Part shown: one piece after another, positions 7,680-15,323 of the stretch
Layout of the letters: each line of letters begins with the position of its first letter
How positions within the stretch are numbered: position 1 is the stretch's first letter
Assembly (NCBI GenBank): GCA_964436315.1
Contig: CAYTCZ010000053.1
Location: 1-26,329, forward strand
Source: CAYTCZ01 sp964436315
GTDB lineage: Bacteria > Actinomycetota > Thermoleophilia > Gaiellales > Gaiellaceae
DNA: 26,329 bases
Direction: 5' to 3'
Program-made: the position numbers and the translations under genes
Notes under the pieces: generated by a model
Database searches by the model: none
What the model was told of the DNA's origin: nothing
The model's input: only the letters and a program-made list of their open reading frames with translations

Positions 7680-8369
7680 ATGCGAGGTCTGCTAATCGCG
7701 CTCGTTCTGTTGCCCGTGCTCGTGGTGGCCGGCGGCTGCGGAAGCACCGGCGACACCGCGCAGCCTGAGTCCGAACCGATTACCGAAGAGCCGCTGACGG
7801 TCAGGGAGGCGGAGACGCCGAGTCCCACTGAGCAACCGGAGAAGCCGGTGGCCTCTCCCGATCCAGCGCCGGACGAGAACGAAGTCACGGAGGAGCCGAC
7901 ACCCTCGCCTCCCGCAGAGCCCGAGCCCGCCGGCGAGACGGAGCAGGTCGCCCCAGTTCCCGACCCGTCTCGCGATCCGGCTCCAGCCGTTCGCGGGCGG
8001 ACGCTCGATGGCACAGAGGTCGCCCTCGCCGACTTCCTGGGTACGCCGGTCTTCGTCAACGTCTGGGCCTCGTGGTGACCGACCTGTCGGCGCGAGGCGG
8101 TCGCCTACGCAGAGTTCGTCGAGAGTAACCCGCAGTACGCGTACCTCGGCCTCAACGTCGCCGACACGCCAGACAGCGCACAGGCTCATCTGCAGAACTA
8201 CGGCTGGACGTGGCCGTCGATCGTCGATCAGGACAGGACACTCGCGGGCAGCTTGGGTGCCGCGTATCAGCCGGTCGTCGTCCTGATCGACGCCGGTGGT
8301 GGCATCGTCGGCACCCACGTCGGCGGTGGAAGCCCCGAGGAGTGGGAAGCGCTGGCCGCTCAGCTCTGA
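7680..8369 (+). CDS. TlpA-like lipoprotein redoxin, predicted selenoprotein (UxxC)
   Basis: Read straight through the in-frame TGA at 8076-8078, this is a 229-residue protein. Residues 1-20 form a lipoprotein signal (hydrophobic core, then VAGG-C20). Residues 25-105 are a Pro/Glu-rich linker. Residues 106-229 are a thioredoxin-fold domain of the TlpA/redoxin type with VFVNVWASW, then Sec133-Pro-Thr-Cys136 where the family has CxxC, a cis-Pro in YQPVVVLID, and a normal end. Coding potential continues for 96 codons after the TGA, which argues against a simple gene end. A hairpin just after the UGA could be the SECIS. It should act outside the membrane in thiol-disulfide exchange. The ATG has no ribosome site but a TACCTT box ends 7 bases before it; a TTG 9 bases upstream is an alternative. 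If Sec is not inserted, the gene is a truncated pseudogene. Confidence 0.72.
8076..8078 (+). other. In-frame UGA, predicted selenocysteine codon (Sec133)
   Basis: The TGA replaces the first Cys of the redoxin motif: WASW-U-PTC. The resolving Cys, the preceding WASW and the whole downstream domain are intact. Other genes in the window stop normally at TGA, so general recoding of UGA is unlikely. Confidence 0.7.
8086..8108 (+). promoter_or_regulatory. Candidate bacterial SECIS hairpin 1
   Basis: Folded by eye, GU-c-GGCG (8086-8092) pairs with CGCC-u-AC (8102-8108) around a 9-base loop CGAGGCGGU (8093-8101), with one C-U mismatch. It begins 7 bases after the UGA, inside the coding region, as bacterial SECIS elements do, and has G near the loop's 5' side and GGU at its 3' side. 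A short competing stem CCGA/UCGG lies at 8079-8090. The loop sequence recurs in the second copy at 8457-8466. Confidence 0.5.
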
Positions 8370-8737
8370 AGAACCTCTGCGACAGAGCCGAGCGGGTCAT
8401 CCAACCGCGTTCGGTGAGGAGATTCCTGCCATTCGCTGGTGACAGCACTGCAAGGCCGAGGCGGTCGCCTTACCAGAGTACGTCGAGAAACACCCCGAGT
8501 ACGAGTTCATCGCGCTACACATCAATGACGTCCCGGAGGAGGCTCGGGGCTTCCTCGATCGCTACGCGTGGACCTTCCCGTCGACCGATGACAACGACGA
8601 GAACGTCTCTCGCTACGGCATCCCCGGCCATCCGGCGGTGTTCCTGATCGACGAGAGCGGCGGTTTTCGTCGGCGACTTCTACGGTGAGGGAAGCGAGGA
8701 GGCCTGGGAAGAACTCGCCGCCGCGCTCGGCTCCTGA
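8370..8737 (+). pseudogene. Tandem redoxin copy with UGA at the same site; truncated and frameshifted
   Basis: The frame containing 8440-8442 (TGA) translates around it as IPAIRW-U-QHC-KAEAVALPEYVE, and continues through WTFPS and the cis-Pro segment GHPAVFLIDESG. It aligns residue for residue with the gene just upstream. At about 8656-8666 the frame must shift by +1 to continue as VFVGDFYGEGSEE to a stop at 8735-8737; without the shift it stops at 8686-8688. Upstream of the UGA I find neither a lipoprotein signal nor a normal first beta strand, and no good start codon. It is therefore probably a decaying duplicate, unless the shift is an assembly error. It matters mainly because UGA sits in the catalytic Cys column here too. 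Confidence 0.65.
8452..8471 (+). promoter_or_regulatory. Candidate bacterial SECIS hairpin 2
   Basis: AAGGC (8452-8456) pairs perfectly with GCCUU (8467-8471) around the loop CGAGGCGGUC. It begins 9 bases after the UGA at 8440-8442. The stem bases differ from hairpin 1, but the loop CGAGGCGGU is identical at the same codon positions. Part of that identity could reflect the conserved Glu-Ala-Val-Ala codons. Confidence 0.45.
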
Positions 8738-8741
8738 CGGC

Positions 8742-8840
8742 ATGATTGATCTCTGAATCCTTCAATCAATCATCCATCTTGACGGGGCCGCTTCGCGGCC
8801 CAACGGGATGTCAATCCCAGGCGCGGCACGGAGCGCGCCT
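8742..8840. repeat. Four consecutive small inverted repeats in the convergent gap
   Basis: Four hairpins follow one another: ATGATTGAT/ATCAATCAT with a 14-base loop (8742-8773); GGGCCGC-ttc-GCGGCCC (8785-8801); GGGAT-gtca-ATCCC (8805-8818); and AGGCGCG/CGCGCCT with an 8-base loop (8819-8840). The arms do not resemble one another, so this is not one repeat amplified. They separate the end of the redoxin copy from the convergent phosphatase-family gene. Confidence 0.6.
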
Positions 8841-8855
8841 CCTAGGGTGCACTCG

Positions 8856-8890
8856 TAGACGTTTGATCGGAGAATCCGATCAAACGTCTA
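8856..8890. terminator. Perfect 16-bp inverted repeat at convergent gene ends
   Basis: The left arm 8856-8871 and right arm 8875-8890 are exact reverse complements around a 3-base GAA loop. The right arm overlaps the stop codon (CTA on the plus strand, 8888-8890) of the leftward gene. There is no T-tract on either side. It probably works as a bidirectional transcription barrier between convergent units, though a protein-binding or recombination site is possible. Confidence 0.6.
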
Positions 8891-10270
8891 GACCCAACTC
8901 TCGCCCTCCATCTCGGCGGGAACCGCCTCGCCGAGCAGAGTGAGGATAGTGGGCGCGACATCGCGAAGGTCATATTCGGGGCCGGGCCCCGGCTCGATTC
9001 CGTCGGCCACGGCGATGTAGAGACCCTCGTGCGCGTGGTTCGCATCGTCCGGACCAGTGTCGTTCTCGAACACATGCACGGTGCCCGTCCCAACCTGGCC
9101 AACACTTCGCCAGCGGAGGTCGCCGAAGTAGACGAGCAAGTCAGGTGTGATACCCCGGCGCTCCGAATAGAGATCCTCGGGTCGGTGAGCGACGGTCCCG
9201 ATAGTTGTACCGTTCTCGTCACCGAGCGACTCGAGCTTCGACGCGATCTCCGCCCGTACACGATCGTAGTCCGCCGCCGGAATCAGGCCCTCAGGCTCCC
9301 GACCCTGCACGTTGAGGAAGAGGCGGCAGTAGTAGCCGCCCTCGCCCCAGGCAGCGGTTCGAGTCCAGTCCACCATCTCGGGGGTGAGACGGGTCGGCTC
9401 GCTTGGTTCCTCTTTCAAGACGAGGTAGCCCTCTCGTCTGAGCCACTCGTTGACGCAGATCCCGCCGTCCATTTTCTTCGCCCCGTGATCTGAGACAACG
9501 AGCAAAGCGGTGTCGTCTTCTTCGGCGAACCGAACAAGCGACGCAACCTTCTCGTCGAGCGCCCGATAGTAATCGAGCATCGCTGACGCGTACGGGTTGT
9601 CAGGTTCGTAGAGGCGATGGTCCGGATCGGCGAACCGCCAGAAGCCGTGATGGATCCGATCAGTCCCCATCTCGACCATGAAGAAGAGATCCCACGGGCG
9701 CGTTTCGAGCAGATGCTCGGCAAGTCGGAAGCGCTTCTCCGTCATCTCCTCGATGTCGGCGAGCAGTCGCTCCTTGTCATTAGTGCGGAAGTTCTCGACG
9801 TCGACGAGATAGTGGCCAACGAGGTCCTGGATCTCGTCGGCGAGCTCCGCTGGATAGGTGTACTGGGCGGTCTCGGTACTGGGCGTAAGAAAGCACGAAA
9901 CCATCACTCCATTGACTCGCGTCACCGGGTACGTTTGCGGGACGCCGAGCACGATCACCGGCCGGTCGCGCGCTGAAAGGAGATCCCAGACGCGCGGAAC
10001 ACGAACGGCGCGCGAGTCGGCGAGGCTTAGTCGATCGTATGAGTGATCGCGGCGGTTTCGAAATCCGTAGAAGCCGAGCGCTCCGGGGTTTCGAGAAGCG
10101 GTCATGCAAGACCATGCCGGGACCGTGATGGGCGGATCGCAGCTTCGGAGAACGCCGTGCCGGCCATGTTCTGTCAGCGCCCTGATATTCGGCAGCTCAT
10201 CCAGCCACTCGTCGAAAACGAGTTGCGGAGTAGCACAGTCGAGGCCGATGACCATCATCCGGGAAGCCAC
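8888..10270 (-). CDS. Alkaline phosphatase superfamily protein (type I phosphodiesterase-like)
   Basis: A 460-residue relative of the protein at 5023-6642. Metal and nucleophile sites are visible: GLDCATPQLV near residue 9 (Asp), PPITVPAW near residue 47 (Thr nucleophile), EMGTDRIHHGFW near 200 and VVSDHGAKKM near 257 (metal ligands), and HAHEGLYIAV near 420 (His). The C-terminus APTILTLLGEAVPAEMEGES is typical of the family. There is no signal peptide. The GTG start at 10270 is the outermost; an in-frame ATG at 10258 (MMVIGLD) is equally plausible. It lies 15 bases after the hydrolase gene and is the last gene of the leftward glycan block. The substrate is unknown; nucleotide sugars or lipid-linked head groups are possible. 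Confidence 0.83.
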   Translation of the reverse strand: MASRMMVIGLDCATPQLVFDEWLDELPNIRALTEHGRHGVLRSCDPPITVPAWSCMTASRNPGALGFYGFRNRRDHSYDRLSLADSRAVRVPRVWDLLSARDRPVIVLGVPQTYPVTRVNGVMVSCFLTPSTETAQYTYPAELADEIQDLVGHYLVDVENFRTNDKERLLADIEEMTEKRFRLAEHLLETRPWDLFFMVEMGTDRIHHGFWRFADPDHRLYEPDNPYASAMLDYYRALDEKVASLVRFAEEDDTALLVVSDHGAKKMDGGICVNEWLRREGYLVLKEEPSEPTRLTPEMVDWTRTAAWGEGGYYCRLFLNVQGREPEGLIPAADYDRVRAEIASKLESLGDENGTTIGTVAHRPEDLYSERRGITPDLLVYFGDLRWRSVGQVGTGTVHVFENDTGPDDANHAHEGLYIAVADGIEPGPGPEYDLRDVAPTILTLLGEAVPAEMEGESWV

Positions 10271-10285
10271 GGCAAGGATGGTAGT

Positions 10286-11311
10286 TCAGGCGGCGAACGC
10301 GGCTCGGAGCGCTGAGGCAGCCTCTTCGAGCGCATCGTTCGAGCGGTCGATGACGGCCGGCATCCGGAAGAAGCCGTGGATGAGGCCGTCGTAACGAGAC
10401 AGCTTCACGTCAACGCCCGCCTCGGCAAGGCGCTTCGCGTATGCCTCACCCTCGTGACAGAGGACGTCGTACTCCGCCGTCAGAACGAGCGCCGGCGCAA
10501 CGCCGGACACGTCGTCAGCTCGCAACACCGAGGCGTCAGGGTGAACCCTGTCTGACTCCGAGGGCACGTAGTGGTTCCAATACGCCTCCATCGCCTTCTT
10601 GTTCAGTCCGTATCCGTCCTCGAACTCCCGATACGACGGCGTATCCGTGTCACAGTCGGCAACCGGATAGACGAGCACCTGCAAGCGCAAGGGAAGTCCC
10701 TGGTCGCGAGCCTTCCGCGCGGTCGCCGCCGCGAGATTGCCACCCGCGCTATCCCCGGCAACCGCCAGCCGCCGGACGTCGATCCCCTCAGGGCCGTGCT
10801 GCGCGACCCAAGCCGTCGCGGCCCAGGCGTCCTCGAACGCCGCCGGAAACGTGTGCTCCGGAGCGAGCCGGTAGCCAACTGCCACGACCGTGAAGTTGCC
10901 CTTCTTCGCGAGGGTGTGGCAGACGCCGTCGTGTGTGTTGAGGCTTCCATACACCCAGCCGCCACCGTGGAAGTAGACGACACCGGGAAGCGACGGAACC
11001 TCAGGTGACGGCCGATAGATCCGGATCGGAATCGAGCCACCCGGACCGGGGATTCGATGATCGATCACGACCGGGACACGATCCGGTTCGCCGAACAGCT
11101 CTGCGGCGTGCGATTCGACCTCCGCTCGCGCCTGTTCGACGCCGAGTTCGTAGACAGCTGTGCCGACGGCTTGTCCTGACTTGATCGCGGCTTCGGCCTG
11201 GGGATCGAGCGGCACGGACAGGAGGCTATCGTGCTGACGCTCGTTGCGACGGACCAACTGCGTTTCGAACCGTGTTAGGACAACTTCGCCGGGTCCCGGC
11301 TTGCGGCCCAC
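10286..11311 (-). CDS. Alpha/beta hydrolase, hormone-sensitive lipase (HSL) family
   Basis: An esterase/lipase-type hydrolase of up to 341 residues. The HSL oxyanion motif HGGGWVYGS is near residue 115, the nucleophile elbow GDSAGGN near 187, the catalytic Asp in LTAEYDVLCHEG near 279, and the catalytic His in GLIHGFF near 310. The reported GTG start overlaps the upstream gene by 37 bases. A shorter protein starting at the in-frame GTG before PLDPQAEAA, a common beginning in this family, is plausible. It could deacylate a small ester or lipid. It may simply ride in this operon rather than serve glycan assembly. Confidence 0.87.
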   Translation of the reverse strand: MGRKPGPGEVVLTRFETQLVRRNERQHDSLLSVPLDPQAEAAIKSGQAVGTAVYELGVEQARAEVESHAAELFGEPDRVPVVIDHRIPGPGGSIPIRIYRPSPEVPSLPGVVYFHGGGWVYGSLNTHDGVCHTLAKKGNFTVVAVGYRLAPEHTFPAAFEDAWAATAWVAQHGPEGIDVRRLAVAGDSAGGNLAAATARKARDQGLPLRLQVLVYPVADCDTDTPSYREFEDGYGLNKKAMEAYWNHYVPSESDRVHPDASVLRADDVSGVAPALVLTAEYDVLCHEGEAYAKRLAEAGVDVKLSRYDGLIHGFFRMPAVIDRSNDALEEAASALRAAFAA

Positions 11312-12519
11312 AGGCGGCCCTCACCGAGCTTGGCGATAGCGAGCACGAGGAACGACAGCCCGGCCGCCCAAAGCACCACCGTCGCCGGCAGGCTCCCGTA
11401 GATGTAGCGCGGATGCTGCCAGGTTGCCCAGAAGAAGCTGTAGATCACGGGGTTTGCGAGCACGAAAACGGCAAGCAGAGCCGCGGCGTAGCGGTAGCGC
11501 AGGGTGACCATCCCAACAAGCGCAATCGGGAGCAGGACAAGGAGCATCACGGGCGAGAAGACGAGTGAGTCGAGCCAGCTCTCGCCGAAGTAGCTGAGTG
11601 CGAACTGCTCGGTTGGCCCTGCCCCCTCGGGGTCACCCGAGACGCTCACGCTGTAGCCGAACCGCCTCGGCCAGAACGCGGCCGGAATGACGATTACGCT
11701 GAGCACGCCACCGGCGTAGGGAAGCGTTGGACGGACGCCCCTGACGATCACCAGGACGAAGAACGCTGCGAGCGCGAGTAGCGCGTTCGTCGGCCGAACC
11801 GCGATGGCGAGCCCTGCGGCCACCCCCGCCCCCGCGTAGAGCCACTCGCTCGTCTGACGGCGAAGCAAGAGCGCGAGCGAGACGGCGATAAGCGCCGTCG
11901 AAACCGGCTCCGTGTACATGTGGAGGCCGACGTCCACGTTCCATGAACCGTTCTCGAACGAACTCGTACCGCTGATGGCCCGGGCGATGAGCGGCCAGAA
12001 GGCGATAAGCGACGCCGCGAGAAGTCCGACGGAACGGCGTCCGCTCGCGTAGAGGCCTGCCAACCCAACAGCAACCACCGTCACAACGTTCGCGACGAGC
12101 GAGATCGCCAAGCCAAAGGCGAACGCCACGTCAGGATCGAGGGGACCCCCCACTGCCCGATACGGGAGCATGACGATGCCCCAGAGGAGCGGCCAGCCGA
12201 CCGCACCGGCACCGGTGGTCGCCATCTCGAGCACGACGGCCCCGAAAACGAGCGAAACGAGAAAGACGCTACCGAGCGCGAGCCAGACTCTCGGAAACGC
12301 GGTCTTTCGCCAGGCCCAGATCAAACCCACCGCACCGACGACGAGTACGATCACCAGGAGGAGCGCGGTGCCGGCGCCGACTCGACCCCATGAGGCGATG
12401 AACTCCCGCGCGGCGGAGTAGTATGCGAATCCGTCTCCCGGCGTCGCCTCGTAGTCGTAGGCCGGAAAACTCGGCAGCTGACGGCCCGAGGCAGCCAGAG
12501 CAATGAGCGGCACGGCCAA
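11275..12519 (-). CDS. Polytopic membrane protein, GT-C glycosyltransferase-like
   Basis: A protein of 414 residues or slightly more with about ten hydrophobic segments and an extracytoplasmic loop near the N-terminus containing FPAYDYEATPGDGFAYYSAAREF, the place where GT-C enzymes such as GT39/GT87 mannosyltransferases carry acidic catalytic residues. AVRPTNALLALAAF near residue 240 also resembles that group. The TTG start at 12519 would cut off half of the first membrane helix; the frame is open upstream, giving TDRVWWGILGGLALIRL, back to a CTG that overlaps the stop of the preceding gene (CTGA at 12600-12603). I suspect the true start is upstream. It probably uses polyprenyl-phosphate sugars. 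The family assignment is moderate. Confidence 0.65.
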   Translation of the reverse strand: MAVPLIALAASGRQLPSFPAYDYEATPGDGFAYYSAAREFIASWGRVGAGTALLLVIVLVVGAVGLIWAWRKTAFPRVWLALGSVFLVSLVFGAVVLEMATTGAGAVGWPLLWGIVMLPYRAVGGPLDPDVAFAFGLAISLVANVVTVVAVGLAGLYASGRRSVGLLAASLIAFWPLIARAISGTSSFENGSWNVDVGLHMYTEPVSTALIAVSLALLLRRQTSEWLYAGAGVAAGLAIAVRPTNALLALAAFFVLVIVRGVRPTLPYAGGVLSVIVIPAAFWPRRFGYSVSVSGDPEGAGPTEQFALSYFGESWLDSLVFSPVMLLVLLPIALVGMVTLRYRYAAALLAVFVLANPVIYSFFWATWQHPRYIYGSLPATVVLWAAGLSFLVLAIAKLGEGRLWAASRDPAKLS

Positions 12520-12599
12520 ACGAATGAGGGCGAGACCGCCGAGGATGCCCCACCAAACACGATCAGTCTCTGCGCCCGTCGTCCCTGGCGCGGAGGCGG

Positions 12600-14684
12600 T
12601 CAGCAGGTCCCCTCCTCCCAGCAGCGTTCCTGGGCATCGCGGAAGATCTCGCGGAGCTCATCCAGCGGAGCACCCGCCGGACCGTGCCGGTCGAGGCTGT
12701 AGGCCGTGTCGAGATGCTCGAAGGCATGACCGAAGTCCTCTGTTACGCGAAGTTCGAAGACTCCGAGCTCGTACCAGGCCTCGGGATTCTCGGGCTGAAG
12801 CTCGACGGCCTGCACCAGGAACCGAGTTGCCGAGGTCTCGTCACCGATGGCGTCGAGGGCGCTCGCCTTGGCAAAGAACGGATCCAACGAAAGCGGGTTC
12901 AGCGAGTGCGCTTCTTCGGCGCGATCGACAGCCGCCTCATAGTCGCCACGGTCGATTGCGGCATACGCCTGATCCACGCGTTCTTCGGCCAGCCGCGGGG
13001 CGGCAAGCGCGTAGATCAAGGCCACGGCGATAGCCGCGACGCCGAAGATCCACGAGGCTCGTCGCTGTTGCGCAGGCGAGCCGCGACGGGAGATGAGCAC
13101 GCCAATGATCAGGAACACCGGCGCGTTGAGCGCCACGAAGTCCCAACTCCACTCGACCAGCGAGTGAACCAGATACGTCGCAACGATTGTGAGTAGGGCC
13201 GCGGCAGCGGCGCGTTCGAGGCCATCGAGCTCGCGAAACCTCCTGCTCATCCCGACAAGAGCTGTCGCGATGCCGCCCAGTGCCAGGGCGAAGCCGACGA
13301 TCCCGAGCTCGCTCAAGAACTGGAGCGGGACGTTGTGAGGCTCGGTCACACTCAAGTCGTTCTCGCGCAACTTCCGGTGGGTGAGCTCGAAGCTGCCGGC
13401 GCCGGTTCCTTTGACCGGATCCTCTTCGAACCCCTGCCACGCCTCTTGCCACCAAACCCAACGGTACGAGCTCACCGAGCGGAGGCGGGTCGGATCGGTG
13501 GCAACCTCGCTTGGATTCGTGAACTCGTCGAACTGGCGGTCGAGCCAGCTCACCGGATTGCCGACCCGTGCCGCGCCGGCGGCGACGCCGACGACGAGCA
13601 CAATCACGAGCGCAATCGCGACCGCGCGGCCGAGAATCGCCCGCCGCTCCTCCGAGAGCGAATTGCGACGTTCCCAGCGGGAGAGCCCATATGCGACGAC
13701 CCCGAGGAGCAAGCCGCCGAGGCTGAAGATCACTCCGAACTTCCAGCCTGCCGCGAACCGGACGTCGTAGTCCTGCAGATCGCTCGTGAGCCCCGGTTGA
13801 TCGAGGGCCCACGCAAGGACGCCAACGGCGACAATCCCCGCGAGTAGCAACGCAACGATGCTTTCGAGTCGATTCGTCCCGAGCAAGAGCCATCCGACCA
13901 CGGCGATGACCGCGACGACCGCACCGCCCCGCGAGAGCGTGAGCGCCAGCGCGACCCCGGATGCGTAAAGAAGCACTACCCCACCGGCGCGCAGCAGATC
14001 GGGGTGGCGCCGCCACGAGGAAAGCCAAAGTGAGATCGGCACCCCCATCGCCGTGAGCAGAGCGAGCGCATTCCAGAAGCCAACCGGCTCCCGGAGTCGC
14101 GCAACACGCGCGCCGTCCGGAAAGAGCGCCGGCGCGATCTTGCCGGCGAGCGCCCAGGCAACTGCGATCGCGAGGATGACGGCAAAGCCGTACGCAACGA
14201 ACAACGGAGCTCGCTTGACCGCGCCCGCGAGCAGGATTCCGACACCGAGGATGGCCAGGTAGACGAACCCTCGGTTCGTGTAGTCCCAGGAGCGATCTGG
14301 CGCCGCAGACCAGGCAACGGACGCACCACTCCACAAGACAAAGCCGGTGAAGAGGACGATCGATGCGATCGCCAAACGGTCGAGGCTGGGTGCAACGAGG
14401 TTGCCGAGGGCAACCGCTGCCAGGCCGACCGCGAGCACTAACACAGCGCCGCCGCCGATCCACGCCAACTCGCCGTTCGCGGCGCCGCCCCCCGACAGCA
14501 CGGCGACCGCGAGAAGAACGAGCGCCGAGCCGCCGAGCAGCCGCGCCCCGAGTGACGACTGAGCGCCGAGCTCGGCGATTGACGCACTGACCCGTCCGCT
14601 AAACGCGGAAAACGTCCCTTCTGCGGTACCGTGCTGATGAGGCGCCGTGCTTCCCGTCTCTCCTCCTCGAGTGGAGCCCTCCAT
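12600..14684 (-). CDS. O-antigen ligase/polymerase-like protein with C-terminal TPR region
   Basis: A 694-residue membrane protein with a dozen or so hydrophobic segments up to about residue 560. The Wzy_C/O-antigen ligase loop is seen at about residues 405-445: GTGAGSFELTHRKL followed by TEPHNVPLQFLSELGIVGF. After the last membrane segment come about 120 residues of TPR-type helices (QAYAAIDRGDYEAAVDRAEEA, then LNPLSLDPFFAKASALDAIG and LQPENPEAWYELGVFEL), probably outside the membrane. Such proteins join or polymerise lipid-linked glycans on the outer face of the membrane. The ATG start lies 3 bases after the PIG-L gene. Polymerase and ligase cannot be told apart by sequence alone. Confidence 0.86.
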   Translation of the reverse strand: MEGSTRGGETGSTAPHQHGTAEGTFSAFSGRVSASIAELGAQSSLGARLLGGSALVLLAVAVLSGGGAANGELAWIGGGAVLVLAVGLAAVALGNLVAPSLDRLAIASIVLFTGFVLWSGASVAWSAAPDRSWDYTNRGFVYLAILGVGILLAGAVKRAPLFVAYGFAVILAIAVAWALAGKIAPALFPDGARVARLREPVGFWNALALLTAMGVPISLWLSSWRRHPDLLRAGGVVLLYASGVALALTLSRGGAVVAVIAVVGWLLLGTNRLESIVALLLAGIVAVGVLAWALDQPGLTSDLQDYDVRFAAGWKFGVIFSLGGLLLGVVAYGLSRWERRNSLSEERRAILGRAVAIALVIVLVVGVAAGAARVGNPVSWLDRQFDEFTNPSEVATDPTRLRSVSSYRWVWWQEAWQGFEEDPVKGTGAGSFELTHRKLRENDLSVTEPHNVPLQFLSELGIVGFALALGGIATALVGMSRRFRELDGLERAAAAALLTIVATYLVHSLVEWSWDFVALNAPVFLIIGVLISRRGSPAQQRRASWIFGVAAIAVALIYALAAPRLAEERVDQAYAAIDRGDYEAAVDRAEEAHSLNPLSLDPFFAKASALDAIGDETSATRFLVQAVELQPENPEAWYELGVFELRVTEDFGHAFEHLDTAYSLDRHGPAGAPLDELREIFRDAQERCWEEGTC

Positions 14685-14687
14685 CGA

Positions 14688-15323
14688 CTACTCGACGACC
14701 CGGTAGACCTCGAAGGCCTCCGCAAACGCGTGGCCGACGTTGATCCCGCGCGTCCGCGCAAGGTTCCAGATGTAGTCCGGGTTCGCGTAATTTCGATGCT
14801 GCTGTGACTCGTAGCAGGCAAGCGCGTCGACTTTGCTCTTTACGTGCCACTCCTCGAGCCCGACATAGGCCTGGTAGTCGAACTCGAAGTTGTTCCACGG
14901 AATCTCATAGCCGAGGACGGTTGTCCGCTTAAACGCCCGTAGCCCTTCGGCCGCGACGACCTGGTGGTCTTGGTGGATATCGCGCCGGCTCGGAAGCAGG
15001 ACGGCATCGGGCGCCGACTCTTCCCAGAGTTCGATCAAGAGCTCAAGGATGGCCTGACGATGCTCGGGAAACGTCCGAACCTCGAAGTCGTGGACGATGA
15101 GATTGGCCTCCGGTATCCCTACGACGGCAGTTGCTTCGCGGACCTCGCGCGCGAGAGTGTCGGGAGGAAACCCAGCCGGCAGCGACTTGGTCGCGATCGA
15201 GAAAGCCACGTAACGTACCTCGACGTCTGCTTCCACGAGTCGGGCGATCGTCCCGCCGCAACCGAACTCGCCGTCGTCGGTATGGGGCGCGAGCACGAGA
15301 ACGCTTTTCCAGGCTCGAATCAC
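14688..15323 (-). CDS. PIG-L/LmbE family deacetylase
   Basis: A 211-residue protein of the PIG-L/LmbE zinc deacetylase family, which removes N-acetyl groups from GlcNAc-type sugars. It opens with SVLVLAPHTDDGEFGCGGTI, holding the family zinc motif (usually PHxDD), and carries the third zinc-ligand region as RRDIHQDH near residue 110. No signal peptide is seen. I place the start at the GTG whose bases overlap the stop of the upstream gene (GTGA, 15320-15323); the open frame continues further upstream inside that gene but is not protein-like. Lying between two O-antigen ligase-like genes, it probably edits an amino sugar of the same glycan. Mycothiol-type substrates are an alternative. Confidence 0.86.
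   Translation of the reverse strand: MIRAWKSVLVLAPHTDDGEFGCGGTIARLVEADVEVRYVAFSIATKSLPAGFPPDTLAREVREATAVVGIPEANLIVHDFEVRTFPEHRQAILELLIELWEESAPDAVLLPSRRDIHQDHQVVAAEGLRAFKRTTVLGYEIPWNNFEFDYQAYVGLEEWHVKSKVDALACYESQQHRNYANPDYIWNLARTRGINVGHAFAEAFEVYRVVE

Noticed and set aside
7680..8078. Redoxin gene as a complete 132-residue protein ending at the UGA
   Set aside because: It would end exactly before the catalytic Cys and leave the resolving Cys, the cis-Pro and the rest of the fold coded but untranslated; the tandem copy repeats the same arrangement.
8076..8442. General reassignment of UGA (for example to Trp or Gly) as the explanation
   Set aside because: Many genes here end at TGA in tight overlaps (ATGA, GTGA, TTGA), which shows that UGA works as a stop.
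8742..8890. CRISPR array or simple repeat expansion
   Set aside because: The five inverted repeats have different sequences and spacings, and there are no direct repeats.
12937..14463. Minus-strand open frame of 508 codons inside the TPR-tailed ligase gene
   Set aside because: It is Arg/Cys/Gly-rich with low complexity, while the overlapping frame has clear membrane helices, a Wzy_C motif and TPRs.
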